From the NCBI GenBank assembly GCA_027451785.1, contig DAIDIS010000263.1, positions 1 through 12,742 of the forward strand: DNA of 12,742 nucleotides, given 5' to 3'. This document shows, in pieces, positions 1-6,421 of this stretch. Source of the DNA: Acidimicrobiales bacterium (GTDB lineage: Bacteria > Actinomycetota > Acidimicrobiia > Acidimicrobiales > JAKAVM01). Below the pieces are notes generated by a model, which saw only the letters and a list, made by a program, of their open reading frames with translations, ran no database searches and was not told the DNA's origin. Numbering within the stretch: the first letter of the stretch is position 1; each line of letters begins with the position of its first letter. Position numbers and translations under genes: made by a program.

Positions 1-285
1 GGAAAGGCAATGGAGGGTCAAACACTTGTGGGTTTCGCTGCAGAGACAGATGGGGCCTTGGACAGCGGTAGGAAAAAGCTGGCATCCAAGGGCGTAGACA
101 TTATTGTCGTAAATGACGTGTCGAGGCCCGGCACGGGATTCGGGTCCGATGAAAACGCGGTTTGGATTCTGGATGCACGAGGGGGGCAAGTCGAGGTACC
201 GTTGGCAGCCAAGAGTGAAGTGGCAGCCAAGGTGTTGGAAGCCGTAATTAGATTCAGGGCCCAGGAATCCGGGAGAGAGAGTTGA
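1..285 (+). CDS. coaBC: Phosphopantothenoylcysteine synthetase/decarboxylase, C-terminal end (partial)
   Basis: This is the last 94 codons of a gene that begins upstream of the window; the frame is open from base 1 and stops with TGA at 283-285. The text LVGFAAET, then KKLASKG, VDIIVVNDV and GFGSDENAVWILD, is the typical end of the CoaB (synthetase) domain of the bifunctional Dfp/CoaBC protein. CoaBC joins cysteine to 4'-phosphopantothenate and decarboxylates the product in coenzyme A synthesis; the ligase part uses CTP in bacteria. The CoaC half cannot be seen here. The gene overlaps the next start: metK's TTG begins at 282, inside the stop, which indicates translational coupling. The order dfp-metK is also that of Mycobacterium. 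The ATG at position 10 is internal, not a start. Confidence 0.9.
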   Translation, partial: GKAMEGQTLVGFAAETDGALDSGRKKLASKGVDIIVVNDVSRPGTGFGSDENAVWILDARGGQVEVPLAAKSEVAAKVLEAVIRFRAQESGRES

Positions 286-1478
286 GTAAGCAATACACAT
301 TCACATCTGAGTCGGTGACCGAAGGTCATCCGGACAAGATGGCAGACCAAATTTCCGATTCGGTGTTGGACGCCATCTTGGCCGACGATCCCACGGGCAG
401 GGTCGCCTGCGAGACGCTGCTCACAACCGGATTGGTGATGGTTGCCGGCGAAATCACAACCAGCGCCTATGTCGATATTCCGAAACTCGTCAGGTCGACT
501 GTTTGCGAGATTGGATATGACAATGCCTCCTTCGGGTTCGACGGGAATACCTGTGGAGTTCTTGTCTCGATCGACGAGCAATCCCCCGACATCTCTCAGG
601 GGGTGGACAAGGCGCTGGAGTTGAGGACAGGACACGGGGGGGAGGATTCCCTCAACTCCCAAGGGGCCGGCGACCAGGGAATGATGTTCGGGTATGCCTG
701 TGACGAGACTCCAGATTTGATGCCGTTGCCGATTTGGCTGGCACACAGGATGTCGGAGCGTCTCTCGCAGGTACGCAAGGACGGGACACTTGGATACCTC
801 AGGCCTGATGGCAAGACTCAAGTCACGGTTCAGTATGAGGACGGCCTTCCGAAGGCCGTGAAGACTGTACTGATATCCACCCAGCACCAGCCCGGATTGG
901 ATCTGGACCTGGTCCTTAAGCCGGACTTGACCGAACAGGTGATCAAGCCATTGCTGCCTGCGGAGCTTGACTGCTCGGACGTGCAGGTATTGACCAATCC
1001 GACAGGCAAGTTCGAGCTGGGTGGTCCGCATGCCGACGCCGGGTTGACCGGCCGGAAAATTATCGTAGACACATATGGGGGTGCGGCCCGTCACGGCGGA
1101 GGCGCCTTCTCCGGCAAAGACCCTTCCAAGGTGGATCGTTCTGCAGCCTACGCGGCCAGATGGGTCGCTAAACATGTGGTGGCTTCCGGAGCGGCCAAGA
1201 AGTGTGAGATTCAGGTTGCTTATGCCATTGGCGTGGCACAACCTGTTTCCATTCTCGTCGAGACCTTCGGGACCGAAAACGTTGATCCAGCGCAGATCGA
1301 AAAGGCTGTCACCCAGGTGTTCGACTTGAGGCCCGCCGCAATAATCAGGGACCTTGACCTGAGGCGGCCCATTTACAAGAAGACGGCTGCCTACGGGCAC
1401 TTCGGACGTTCGGGGACCGGCTTCCCCTGGGAGGAGCTGGGTAGGCTCTCCGATCTCAAGTCTTCCTTGGGGCTTTAG
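282..1478 (+). CDS. metK: S-adenosylmethionine synthetase
   Basis: This 398-residue protein makes S-adenosylmethionine from methionine and ATP in the cytoplasm, the normal length for MetK. Conserved pieces in order are FTSESVTEGHPDK (residues 7-19, with the ATP-binding His16 and Asp18), signature 1 GAGDQG (128-133), the conserved GGPHADAGLTGRKIIVDTYG region (247-266) and signature 2 GGGAFSGKD (272-280), followed by a normal C-terminus. The start is a TTG at 282 that overlaps the coaBC stop. It gives the expected distance of six residues to FTSESVTEGHP, and a purine-rich GGGAGAGAGAG precedes it. No SAM riboswitch can fit because coaBC coding runs right up to the start. priA follows after 12 bases. 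Identification is secure. Confidence 0.97.
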   Translation: MSKQYTFTSESVTEGHPDKMADQISDSVLDAILADDPTGRVACETLLTTGLVMVAGEITTSAYVDIPKLVRSTVCEIGYDNASFGFDGNTCGVLVSIDEQSPDISQGVDKALELRTGHGGEDSLNSQGAGDQGMMFGYACDETPDLMPLPIWLAHRMSERLSQVRKDGTLGYLRPDGKTQVTVQYEDGLPKAVKTVLISTQHQPGLDLDLVLKPDLTEQVIKPLLPAELDCSDVQVLTNPTGKFELGGPHADAGLTGRKIIVDTYGGAARHGGGAFSGKDPSKVDRSAAYAARWVAKHVVASGAAKKCEIQVAYAIGVAQPVSILVETFGTENVDPAQIEKAVTQVFDLRPAAIIRDLDLRRPIYKKTAAYGHFGRSGTGFPWEELGRLSDLKSSLGL

Positions 1479-1490
1479 GTAACGACCGAA

Positions 1491-3398
1491 ATGGCGGAGG
1501 GTGTTTCAGCCCTCGAAGTCATGCCCAATGTAAAGGGCATGGACAAAATACTCGACTACCTTCCGGCTCCAGGTGGCCAAAAGGCTCTATTGGGAGACCT
1601 TGTACGCGTGGAGCTAGGGCCCAGGAAGGTCGACGGTTGGGTAGTCGGCTTTAAGGACCCGACTGTCCCATTGGGACAGAGCGTAAAACCGATCACGAAA
1701 GTGCTGAGTCGAGGACCGGATTCCGGCTTGGTCGGCTTGGCTACGTGGGCCGCCTGGAGGTGGTCGGGGCACCCGGTCCATTTTCTGGCTGCTGCAACTC
1801 CTGAAAAGCGAGTTCATTCCACCCGCCCGGACGTAACCGAAAATGATGTCGGGGAGAGGGCGATCGAGATTGGGCGGGAAATTCGCAGTTGTAATCCGGG
1901 TCCCCAGTTGGTGGTTGGAGGGCCCAACCTCGACCCTTTCCCTTGGCTCGCGGATCTTGCGAGTTCCATCGAGCCTGGCACGACGTTGCTGGTTCTGGCT
2001 CCAAATGCTGGGTACTCAGAAAGGCTGTCTGCCCGTTTTCGCACTCGAGGGTTTAGCTGTGCGAATCTTCCAGACCAGTGGGAGATTGCTTATTTGGGCG
2101 TCAGAGTCGTGGTTGGTACAAGAGGTGCGGCATGGGCCCCAATGCCGCGGTTAGGCGCGGCGGTTGTACTTGATGCCCACGAAGATTCCTACACCGACTC
2201 CAGGAGCCCTACCTGGAATGCGGGAGTTCTTCTTGCCGAGAGGGCAAAGCGAGACGGTTGTCGGTCCTTCGCATTGGTGCCAGCCGCATTTCCCGAGTTC
2301 GTGCATGCGAGCATGGGTGTGTCGAGGCTTGAGGAGTTTCTAGGCTCGAAATCGCGCGAAACTGAGCGGGGCAAGAACTTGCCTGCTGGGGTCCAATCCG
2401 CTGGCGAGCACCTGGGAGATGGTGCTGTCTGGAGGCGCTCTTGGACGCGTGCCGAAGTTGTAGATCTAGGCGCCGAGGATCCTAGGAACGGCCTGTTGAC
2501 CAAAGTCTTGGCCCGGGTAATAGCGGAGGGGGCTTTTTCGGAAAAGGATAAATTGCTTATCCTCTTCAATCGGGTCGGTTATGCGAGGTTATTGGCCTGC
2601 GCCGCCTGCAAGAGTCTCGTCGCTTGCGACAAGTGTCGGTCGACATTGATCGCCGGCAGCCCAGAGGAGCTCATGTGCCCTAGATGCGGTTTAGAGCGCC
2701 CCATGGTCTGTGAGTCATGCGGATCGATATCTCTCAAGAACCTGAGGGTGGGCGTAAATCGGTTCGCAGAGCAGGTTGCGCTATTGGCTAAGGGTCGCCG
2801 GGTTGTCGAGTTGACGGCTAAGGAGGTATCGGACATTAGCGGCGGCAAGGTTTTAGCAACCGGAGCGAAGACCAATGAAAAGGAGAGCTTGGGGCTTGAC
2901 CGGGCTGAGATCGTCGTCGGGACGGAGGCGGTCTTCTCCCGGCTGCGGCGAGCCTCGATTGTCGTTATAGCCGACTTCGACCAACAGCTTTTCGCTTCGA
3001 GGCTGAATTCGAAGGTGGAAGCTGTCTCGATTCTCGCGAAGGCCTCACGAGCTGCCATTGGCGGCCGGTTGATCCTCCAGACCAGGTCACCCGGCGACGA
3101 GGTGGTGTCGGGGATGCTTAACTGTGATTTCAGAGATGTCTTTGAAAGAGACGACCGCCTGAGGCAGGAGCTTAGGCTTCCTCCTTACAGTGCTCTCGCA
3201 GTCGTTTCCGGACCGGGAGGAGACGATGTCGTTAGCCAGTTGAGGGAACAAGGTCGCAACCTTGAAGTTTCCGGGCCGGACCATACTGGGCGATGGCTCA
3301 TTCGAGCCTGCGGGCACAAGGACCTTTGCGACTCGCTGAGCGGTATTATCCGGCCCGTCGAGAGGGTCCGGATAGAGGTCGACCCGCTCAATGTGTAG
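1491..3398 (+). CDS. priA: Primosomal protein N' (PriA), helicase-degenerate actinobacterial type
   Basis: This 635-residue protein is recognised by an N-terminal 3'-DNA-binding region (MDKILDYLPAPGG at 17-29, then DGWVVGF at 48-54) and by the eight-cysteine PriA zinc cluster at C370, C373, C379, C382, C396, C399, C407 and C410. It also has GTEAVFSRL (478-485) and the RxELxLPPYS element (558-567). The helicase motifs are missing: where Walker A should be there is GGPNLDPF (143-150), without GKT, and the DEEH box reads LDAHEDSY (227-234). Mycobacterial PriA is similarly degenerate and is annotated as probably lacking helicase activity. The role is presumably structural loading of the replication-restart primosome. 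The ATG at 1491 has a weak ribosome-binding site but places the conserved N-terminus correctly; it may be coupled to metK. Confidence 0.9.
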   Translation: MAEGVSALEVMPNVKGMDKILDYLPAPGGQKALLGDLVRVELGPRKVDGWVVGFKDPTVPLGQSVKPITKVLSRGPDSGLVGLATWAAWRWSGHPVHFLAAATPEKRVHSTRPDVTENDVGERAIEIGREIRSCNPGPQLVVGGPNLDPFPWLADLASSIEPGTTLLVLAPNAGYSERLSARFRTRGFSCANLPDQWEIAYLGVRVVVGTRGAAWAPMPRLGAAVVLDAHEDSYTDSRSPTWNAGVLLAERAKRDGCRSFALVPAAFPEFVHASMGVSRLEEFLGSKSRETERGKNLPAGVQSAGEHLGDGAVWRRSWTRAEVVDLGAEDPRNGLLTKVLARVIAEGAFSEKDKLLILFNRVGYARLLACAACKSLVACDKCRSTLIAGSPEELMCPRCGLERPMVCESCGSISLKNLRVGVNRFAEQVALLAKGRRVVELTAKEVSDISGGKVLATGAKTNEKESLGLDRAEIVVGTEAVFSRLRRASIVVIADFDQQLFASRLNSKVEAVSILAKASRAAIGGRLILQTRSPGDEVVSGMLNCDFRDVFERDDRLRQELRLPPYSALAVVSGPGGDDVVSQLREQGRNLEVSGPDHTGRWLIRACGHKDLCDSLSGIIRPVERVRIEVDPLNV

Positions 3399-3410
3399 GT
3401 GGCTTATGGC

Positions 3411-3424
3411 CCCACCGATGTGGG
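3411..3424 (+). other. Small hairpin ahead of the lipoprotein gene
   Basis: CCCAC (3411-3415), loop CGAT and GTGGG (3420-3424) form a 5-bp stem between the priA stop and the ribosome-binding site of the lipoprotein gene. There is no T-tract after it, so it is not an obvious terminator. It could shape access to the GAAGG site at 3430-3434, or be chance. Confidence 0.3.
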
Positions 3425-3438
3425 ATAGTGAAGGCCAA

Positions 3439-3966
3439 ATGAAACTGTTTACTAGAGCCACAGCCGTCGCTACCGCTTTTGCCGCCGTCACTTTGGCAGC
3501 GTGCTCGTCATCGCCTGCGCAGCCATCGGCGGGTACCGCAATTCCACTAAACGCAAAGCCGGTGGCCACCAAGTTGAAGAGCACAGAGGTTGCCTCGGCG
3601 ACTGCGGCTTCGCAAAAGGTAATCTCCGATGAGTTGTCCAAAAACTACGCGGACTTGTATTCGGTTCTCGAGCCTTCGGAAAAGAAGGGTGTGACCTTAG
3701 CTCAGTTTTCGAATGCTCAGTCTCAGGTCAGCAAACTTCTGACGTTCTCGGATTGGACATTGAACGGGAAAGGTTGTGCCGTCTCGCTTGGCTCAGACGT
3801 GTATTGGGTTCAGCCCACGCTGATCAACGCCACAGTTGTCTCGTCGGGGCAGACCGAAACCAATCAGCCGGATTTTGTTTATCTGCTCAAAGTGTCGAAC
3901 GCATGGTACTGGGTGGAGTCCAGCGTTCCCAAGGCGCTGACTTATGCTTCCGGTCCTCTCTGTTGA
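3439..3966 (+). CDS. Putative lipoprotein of unknown function
   Basis: The 175-residue product starts at ATG 3439 with GAAGG four bases upstream. It opens with a lipoprotein signal peptide: positive MKLFTR, an Ala/Val/Thr hydrophobic stretch (7-18) and lipobox LAAC with Cys22 as the lipidation site. A Ser/Ala/Pro/Thr-rich linker follows (23-60), as in many exported actinobacterial proteins. The mature domain (60-175) has a helical beginning (ISDELSKNYADLYSVLEPSE) and a strand-rich end (DFVYLLKVSNAWYWVESS), a pattern that fits an NTF2-like fold, though this is only an impression. Cys113 and terminal Cys175 could form a disulphide outside the cell. I do not recognise a family. A longer frame from 3391 would bury the signal peptide behind 16 residues and is less likely. 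It sits between priA and def, overlapped by a possible earlier def start at 3944. Confidence 0.75.
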   Translation: MKLFTRATAVATAFAAVTLAACSSSPAQPSAGTAIPLNAKPVATKLKSTEVASATAASQKVISDELSKNYADLYSVLEPSEKKGVTLAQFSNAQSQVSKLLTFSDWTLNGKGCAVSLGSDVYWVQPTLINATVVSSGQTETNQPDFVYLLKVSNAWYWVESSVPKALTYASGPLC

Positions 3967-3982
3967 GAGTTACTCTGTAAGT

Positions 3983-4534
3983 GTGAGCAGTTACGACATC
4001 CGGACTTTTGGCGACCCGGTTTTGAAGCAACGTGCTAAGGAAGTGGACAACATTGACTCCTCGCTGGCCAAACTGGTGGACGCCATGTTCGACGCTATGT
4101 ACGATGCACCGGGCGTAGGGCTTGCCGCTCCTCAGGTGGGTGTCCAGAAGCGATTGTTCGTTTATGACGTTGGCGATGGGCCAGGTGTATTGATAAATCC
4201 GGAAATCCGGGAATCGGGAGGCGGAGAGTGGACGTATCACGAAGGTTGCCTTTCAATACCCGGGCTGGCTTGGGATGTCGTGAGGCCGAAGCAGGTTCTG
4301 CTCGTCGGGTACGACTTGGAAGAGAACGAAGTATCGGTCGAGGCCGACGAGTTGTTGGCGCGGCTGTTCCAGCACGAAGTTGACCATCTGGAGGGAACGC
4401 TCCTTGTCGAGCGCCTCGATGAGGAGCAACGAAAGCAGGCCATGAAGGTTCTCCGTGCTAGGTCTTTGGGCCTTCCGGAGCCGGAGATGGAGCCTATTCG
4501 GGAAAATAGCCGCAGGAATAGGCAGTCGCTCTAG
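3983..4534 (+). CDS. def: Peptide deformylase
   Basis: This 183-residue enzyme removes the N-formyl group from nascent proteins. All three deformylase motifs are intact: GVGLAAPQ (residues 44-51, Gln51), EGCLS (87-91, Cys89 as metal ligand) and QHEVDH (130-135, with His131 and His135 as metal ligands and Glu132 catalytic). The GTG at 3983 gives MSSYDIRTFGDPVLK, the usual beginning of the family, but its ribosome-binding site is poor. An ATG at 3944 in the same frame has AAGG nine bases upstream, would overlap the lipoprotein gene by 23 bases and add 13 residues. The start is therefore undecided. The charged C-terminal tail after about residue 155 is ordinary. It is followed directly by fmt, the partner that adds the formyl group to initiator tRNA. 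Confidence 0.95.
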   Translation: MSSYDIRTFGDPVLKQRAKEVDNIDSSLAKLVDAMFDAMYDAPGVGLAAPQVGVQKRLFVYDVGDGPGVLINPEIRESGGGEWTYHEGCLSIPGLAWDVVRPKQVLLVGYDLEENEVSVEADELLARLFQHEVDHLEGTLLVERLDEEQRKQAMKVLRARSLGLPEPEMEPIRENSRRNRQSL

Positions 4535-4565
4535 GTGACTATTTAGCATTGGCGGTCGGCCACTG
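4533..4565 (+). promoter_or_regulatory. Translation start region of fmt with non-canonical start candidates
   Basis: No ATG, GTG or TTG lies in the fmt frame between the in-frame TGA at 4536-4538 and GTG 4623, which is already past the conserved FFGTPE motif. Two rare starts are possible. ATT 4548 has a good Shine-Dalgarno AGGTGA (4533-4538) nine bases upstream. CTG 4563 gives a typical N-terminus (MTSIVFFGTPE) but has no good ribosome-binding site. The Shine-Dalgarno overlaps the def stop codon. Confidence 0.45.
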
Positions 4566-5528
4566 ACATCGATTGTTTTTTTTGGCACCCCTGAGGTTGC
4601 GATTCTTCCTCTTGAGGCCCTGGTGGACGCAGGTCACGACGTAAGGCTTGTCGTAACTCAGCCGGACAGACGACGTGGCAGAGGCTCTTCGCTATCACCC
4701 AGCCCTGTGAAAAACGCGGCCATGGAGATGGGTCTGGACGTATCCACGGAGTTGTCCAGCGCGCTCGAACCGGATTTCGAACTCGGCGTTGTTGTCGCAT
4801 ATGGAGCACTGATCACCAGACAGTTGCTCGACAAAGCGTTGTTCGTAAATCTTCATTTTTCACTTCTGCCCAGATGGAGAGGGGCTGCTCCGGTCGAGAG
4901 GGCGATTCTGGCAGGTGATTCCGAGACAGGGGTCTGCCTTATGGCGCTTGAGGAAGGTCTAGATACCGGGCCTATCTTCGGAACTCGTCGGGTGGATATA
5001 GGTTCAGCCGAGACGGCGATTGAATTGAAACACCGCTTGGCCTCTCTTGGCTCCGAGATGCTGGTGGATGCCCTGCAAAACGGTGTGAGCGGCCTGGGAA
5101 GGCCCATCCCTCAAATCGGAAATCCAACTTGGGCAGCCAAGATAACTCCGGAGGAATTGCGTATTGATTGGACGAGGCCGGCTTCGGAAATAGATCGCCT
5201 TGTTAAGGTCGGCAGAGCGTGGACGACATTCTCCGGCGAGAGGTTGGTTGTAGCGAGAGCGGCATTACCTCCTCTCGCGCACACAAGCCAGCAATCAAGT
5301 ACCTCCTCCGGGACAAACGACGCCGGGGTGCCAATTCTTGATGTCTCGGGTGATTTGGGGCCTGGTGCATTGATCCCCAAAGGCAATTGGGTGATTTGCG
5401 GGGATGGCGTCCTAAAGCTGGTAGAGGTACAGCCGGAGAACAAAAAGCGGATGGCGGCGAAGGATTGGCTCAATGGAATGCACAAGAAAATCTCGTTGAT
5501 GGAGCCGATTAATCTCGGGTCGTCGTGA
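4563..5528 (+). CDS. fmt: Methionyl-tRNA formyltransferase (rare start codon)
   Basis: Fmt transfers the formyl group of 10-formyltetrahydrofolate to initiator Met-tRNA. From CTG 4563 the protein has 321 residues, close to the family's usual length. The N-terminal fold begins IVFFGTPE (4-11), then GHDVRLVVTQPDR, followed by the catalytic block: VNLHFSLLPRWRGAAP with Asn96 and His98, and GLDTGPIF with Asp134. The C-terminal OB-like domain (about 200-315) contains ITPEELRIDW, VGRAWTTF and the end VILKLVEVQP-like text (GVLKLVEVQPENKKRM). The linker around 235-260 is Ser/Thr-rich. The start is the odd point: only CTG 4563 or ATT 4548 precede the conserved motif. A call at GTG 4623 would delete about 20 residues including FFGTPE and should be avoided. 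A run of eight T (4576-4583) lies in this stretch, but the reading frame through it matches the family exactly. Confidence 0.9.
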   Translation: MTSIVFFGTPEVAILPLEALVDAGHDVRLVVTQPDRRRGRGSSLSPSPVKNAAMEMGLDVSTELSSALEPDFELGVVVAYGALITRQLLDKALFVNLHFSLLPRWRGAAPVERAILAGDSETGVCLMALEEGLDTGPIFGTRRVDIGSAETAIELKHRLASLGSEMLVDALQNGVSGLGRPIPQIGNPTWAAKITPEELRIDWTRPASEIDRLVKVGRAWTTFSGERLVVARAALPPLAHTSQQSSTSSGTNDAGVPILDVSGDLGPGALIPKGNWVICGDGVLKLVEVQPENKKRMAAKDWLNGMHKKISLMEPINLGSS

Positions 5529-5629
5529 CCTCCATGTCGTGGAAATGGTGGATTCCGAACAGCCGCACCTTGGAATCAGTTGACCCGGTGAGATCCATTG
5601 CCGTGCCTCTCGGTTAAGCTGGGATAGCG
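5529..5629 (+). promoter_or_regulatory. Intergenic gap with candidate rpe promoter and small hairpin
   Basis: This 101-base gap has no convincing gene. It contains an inverted repeat GATTCC (5551-5556) / GGAATC (5572-5577) with no T-tract. A TTGACC (5580-5585) lies too far (29 bases) from the best -10-like hexamer TAAGCT (5615-5620, TAnnnT). TAAGCT would start transcription near 5627, about three bases before the rpe ATG at 5630, so an almost leaderless mRNA, common in actinobacteria, is plausible. The promoter call is weak. In Mycobacterium the 16S rRNA methyltransferase gene fmu/rsmB occupies this slot. Confidence 0.3.
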
Positions 5630-6415
5630 ATGTCACCGTTGATTCGAAGGGCTAATAACGAAATTGGAGTGCCAACGGTTTCGAGCAGCGGCGAGAATTT
5701 GAGTCTCGCCCCTGCCAACCAGGAGCCATTTGACGCGATAAGGATTGCACCATCGATCCTGTCAGCGGATTTCGGCTTTCTGGAGTCAGCCATCGACGGT
5801 GTTGCCGGGGTGGCGGATTGGATCCACATTGACGTCATGGATGGCCACTTCGTGCCTAACCTTACGATTGGTCCTCCAGTAGTTTCGTCTCTCCGGAAGT
5901 ACTCGGATCTCTTTTTCGACTGCCACCTCATGATGACGAACCCAGAGAACTATCTTGAGGCGTTTAAGGAAGCGGGAGCCGATGGATGCACTGTGCATGT
6001 TGAGATCGGCGATACCGAGGAGCTGATTCGAAAGATCAACGACCTGGGGATGCAAATTGGTCTGGCCGTGAACCCGGAGACCGAAATCGGATCGGTGTTT
6101 CCCTACTTGGATATGGTGGACATGGTCCTTGTGATGTCGGTACATCCTGGCTTTGCGGGGCAGGGATTTATCGAGTCGTCACTTGACAAGATCAGGCTTT
6201 TGGCGGAACGTGCGAACGCACTGGATGGGCATATCGAGATACAAGTCGACGGGGGTATCGGTGAAGACAATGCAGCCGACGTGGTCGCGGCTGGGGCGAC
6301 TGTGTTGGTTGCGGGTTCCGCGATTTTTGGAAAGGATGACCCCGAGTCGGCTGTCGTGGAGCTAAGAGAGGCTGCCCGCAAGGGTAGGACGAGCGTCTCA
6401 AATCAGGGCGGGTAG
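5630..6415 (+). CDS. rpe: Ribulose-phosphate 3-epimerase
   Basis: Rpe interconverts D-ribulose 5-phosphate and D-xylulose 5-phosphate in the pentose phosphate pathway. The family core begins at IRIAPSILSADF (37-48). The metal ligands and catalytic acids are visible as HIDVMDGHFVPN (His66, Asp68), CHLMM (His99) and QVDGGI (Asp207), and the phosphate loop as MSVHPGFAGQGF (169-180). From ATG 5630 the protein has 261 residues, about 30-35 more than usual at the N-terminus. Alternative in-frame starts are GTG 5669 and TTG 5699. None has a strong ribosome-binding site, so the ATG is kept because a -10-like TAAGCT sits just upstream. The position directly before the riboflavin genes makes sense because ribulose 5-phosphate is a substrate of RibBA. 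ribD follows after six bases. Confidence 0.95.
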   Translation: MSPLIRRANNEIGVPTVSSSGENLSLAPANQEPFDAIRIAPSILSADFGFLESAIDGVAGVADWIHIDVMDGHFVPNLTIGPPVVSSLRKYSDLFFDCHLMMTNPENYLEAFKEAGADGCTVHVEIGDTEELIRKINDLGMQIGLAVNPETEIGSVFPYLDMVDMVLVMSVHPGFAGQGFIESSLDKIRLLAERANALDGHIEIQVDGGIGEDNAADVVAAGATVLVAGSAIFGKDDPESAVVELREAARKGRTSVSNQGG

Positions 6416-6421
6416 CTGTCT

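Noticed and set aside
1..281. SAM riboswitch ahead of metK
   Set aside because: The upstream sequence is coaBC coding right up to an overlapping stop/start, leaving no room.
18..1400. Long minus-strand open frame of 460 codons opposite coaBC and metK
   Set aside because: It is antisense to two secure genes, has no recognisable family text and follows from codon bias in metK.
3391..3438. Earlier start of the lipoprotein gene at ATG 3391
   Set aside because: It would place 16 residues before the signal peptide and overlap priA; the ATG at 3439 has a better ribosome-binding site.
3087..3641. Minus-strand open frame spanning the priA end and the lipoprotein start
   Set aside because: It lies across two plus-strand genes with clear protein signals and has no start context or domain.
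4623..4625. GTG 4623 as the fmt start
   Set aside because: It removes the conserved SIVFFGTPE part of the formyltransferase domain that is encoded in frame just upstream.
5551..5577. GATTCC/GGAATC hairpin as an fmt terminator
   Set aside because: Only six base pairs with a 15-base loop and no T-tract.
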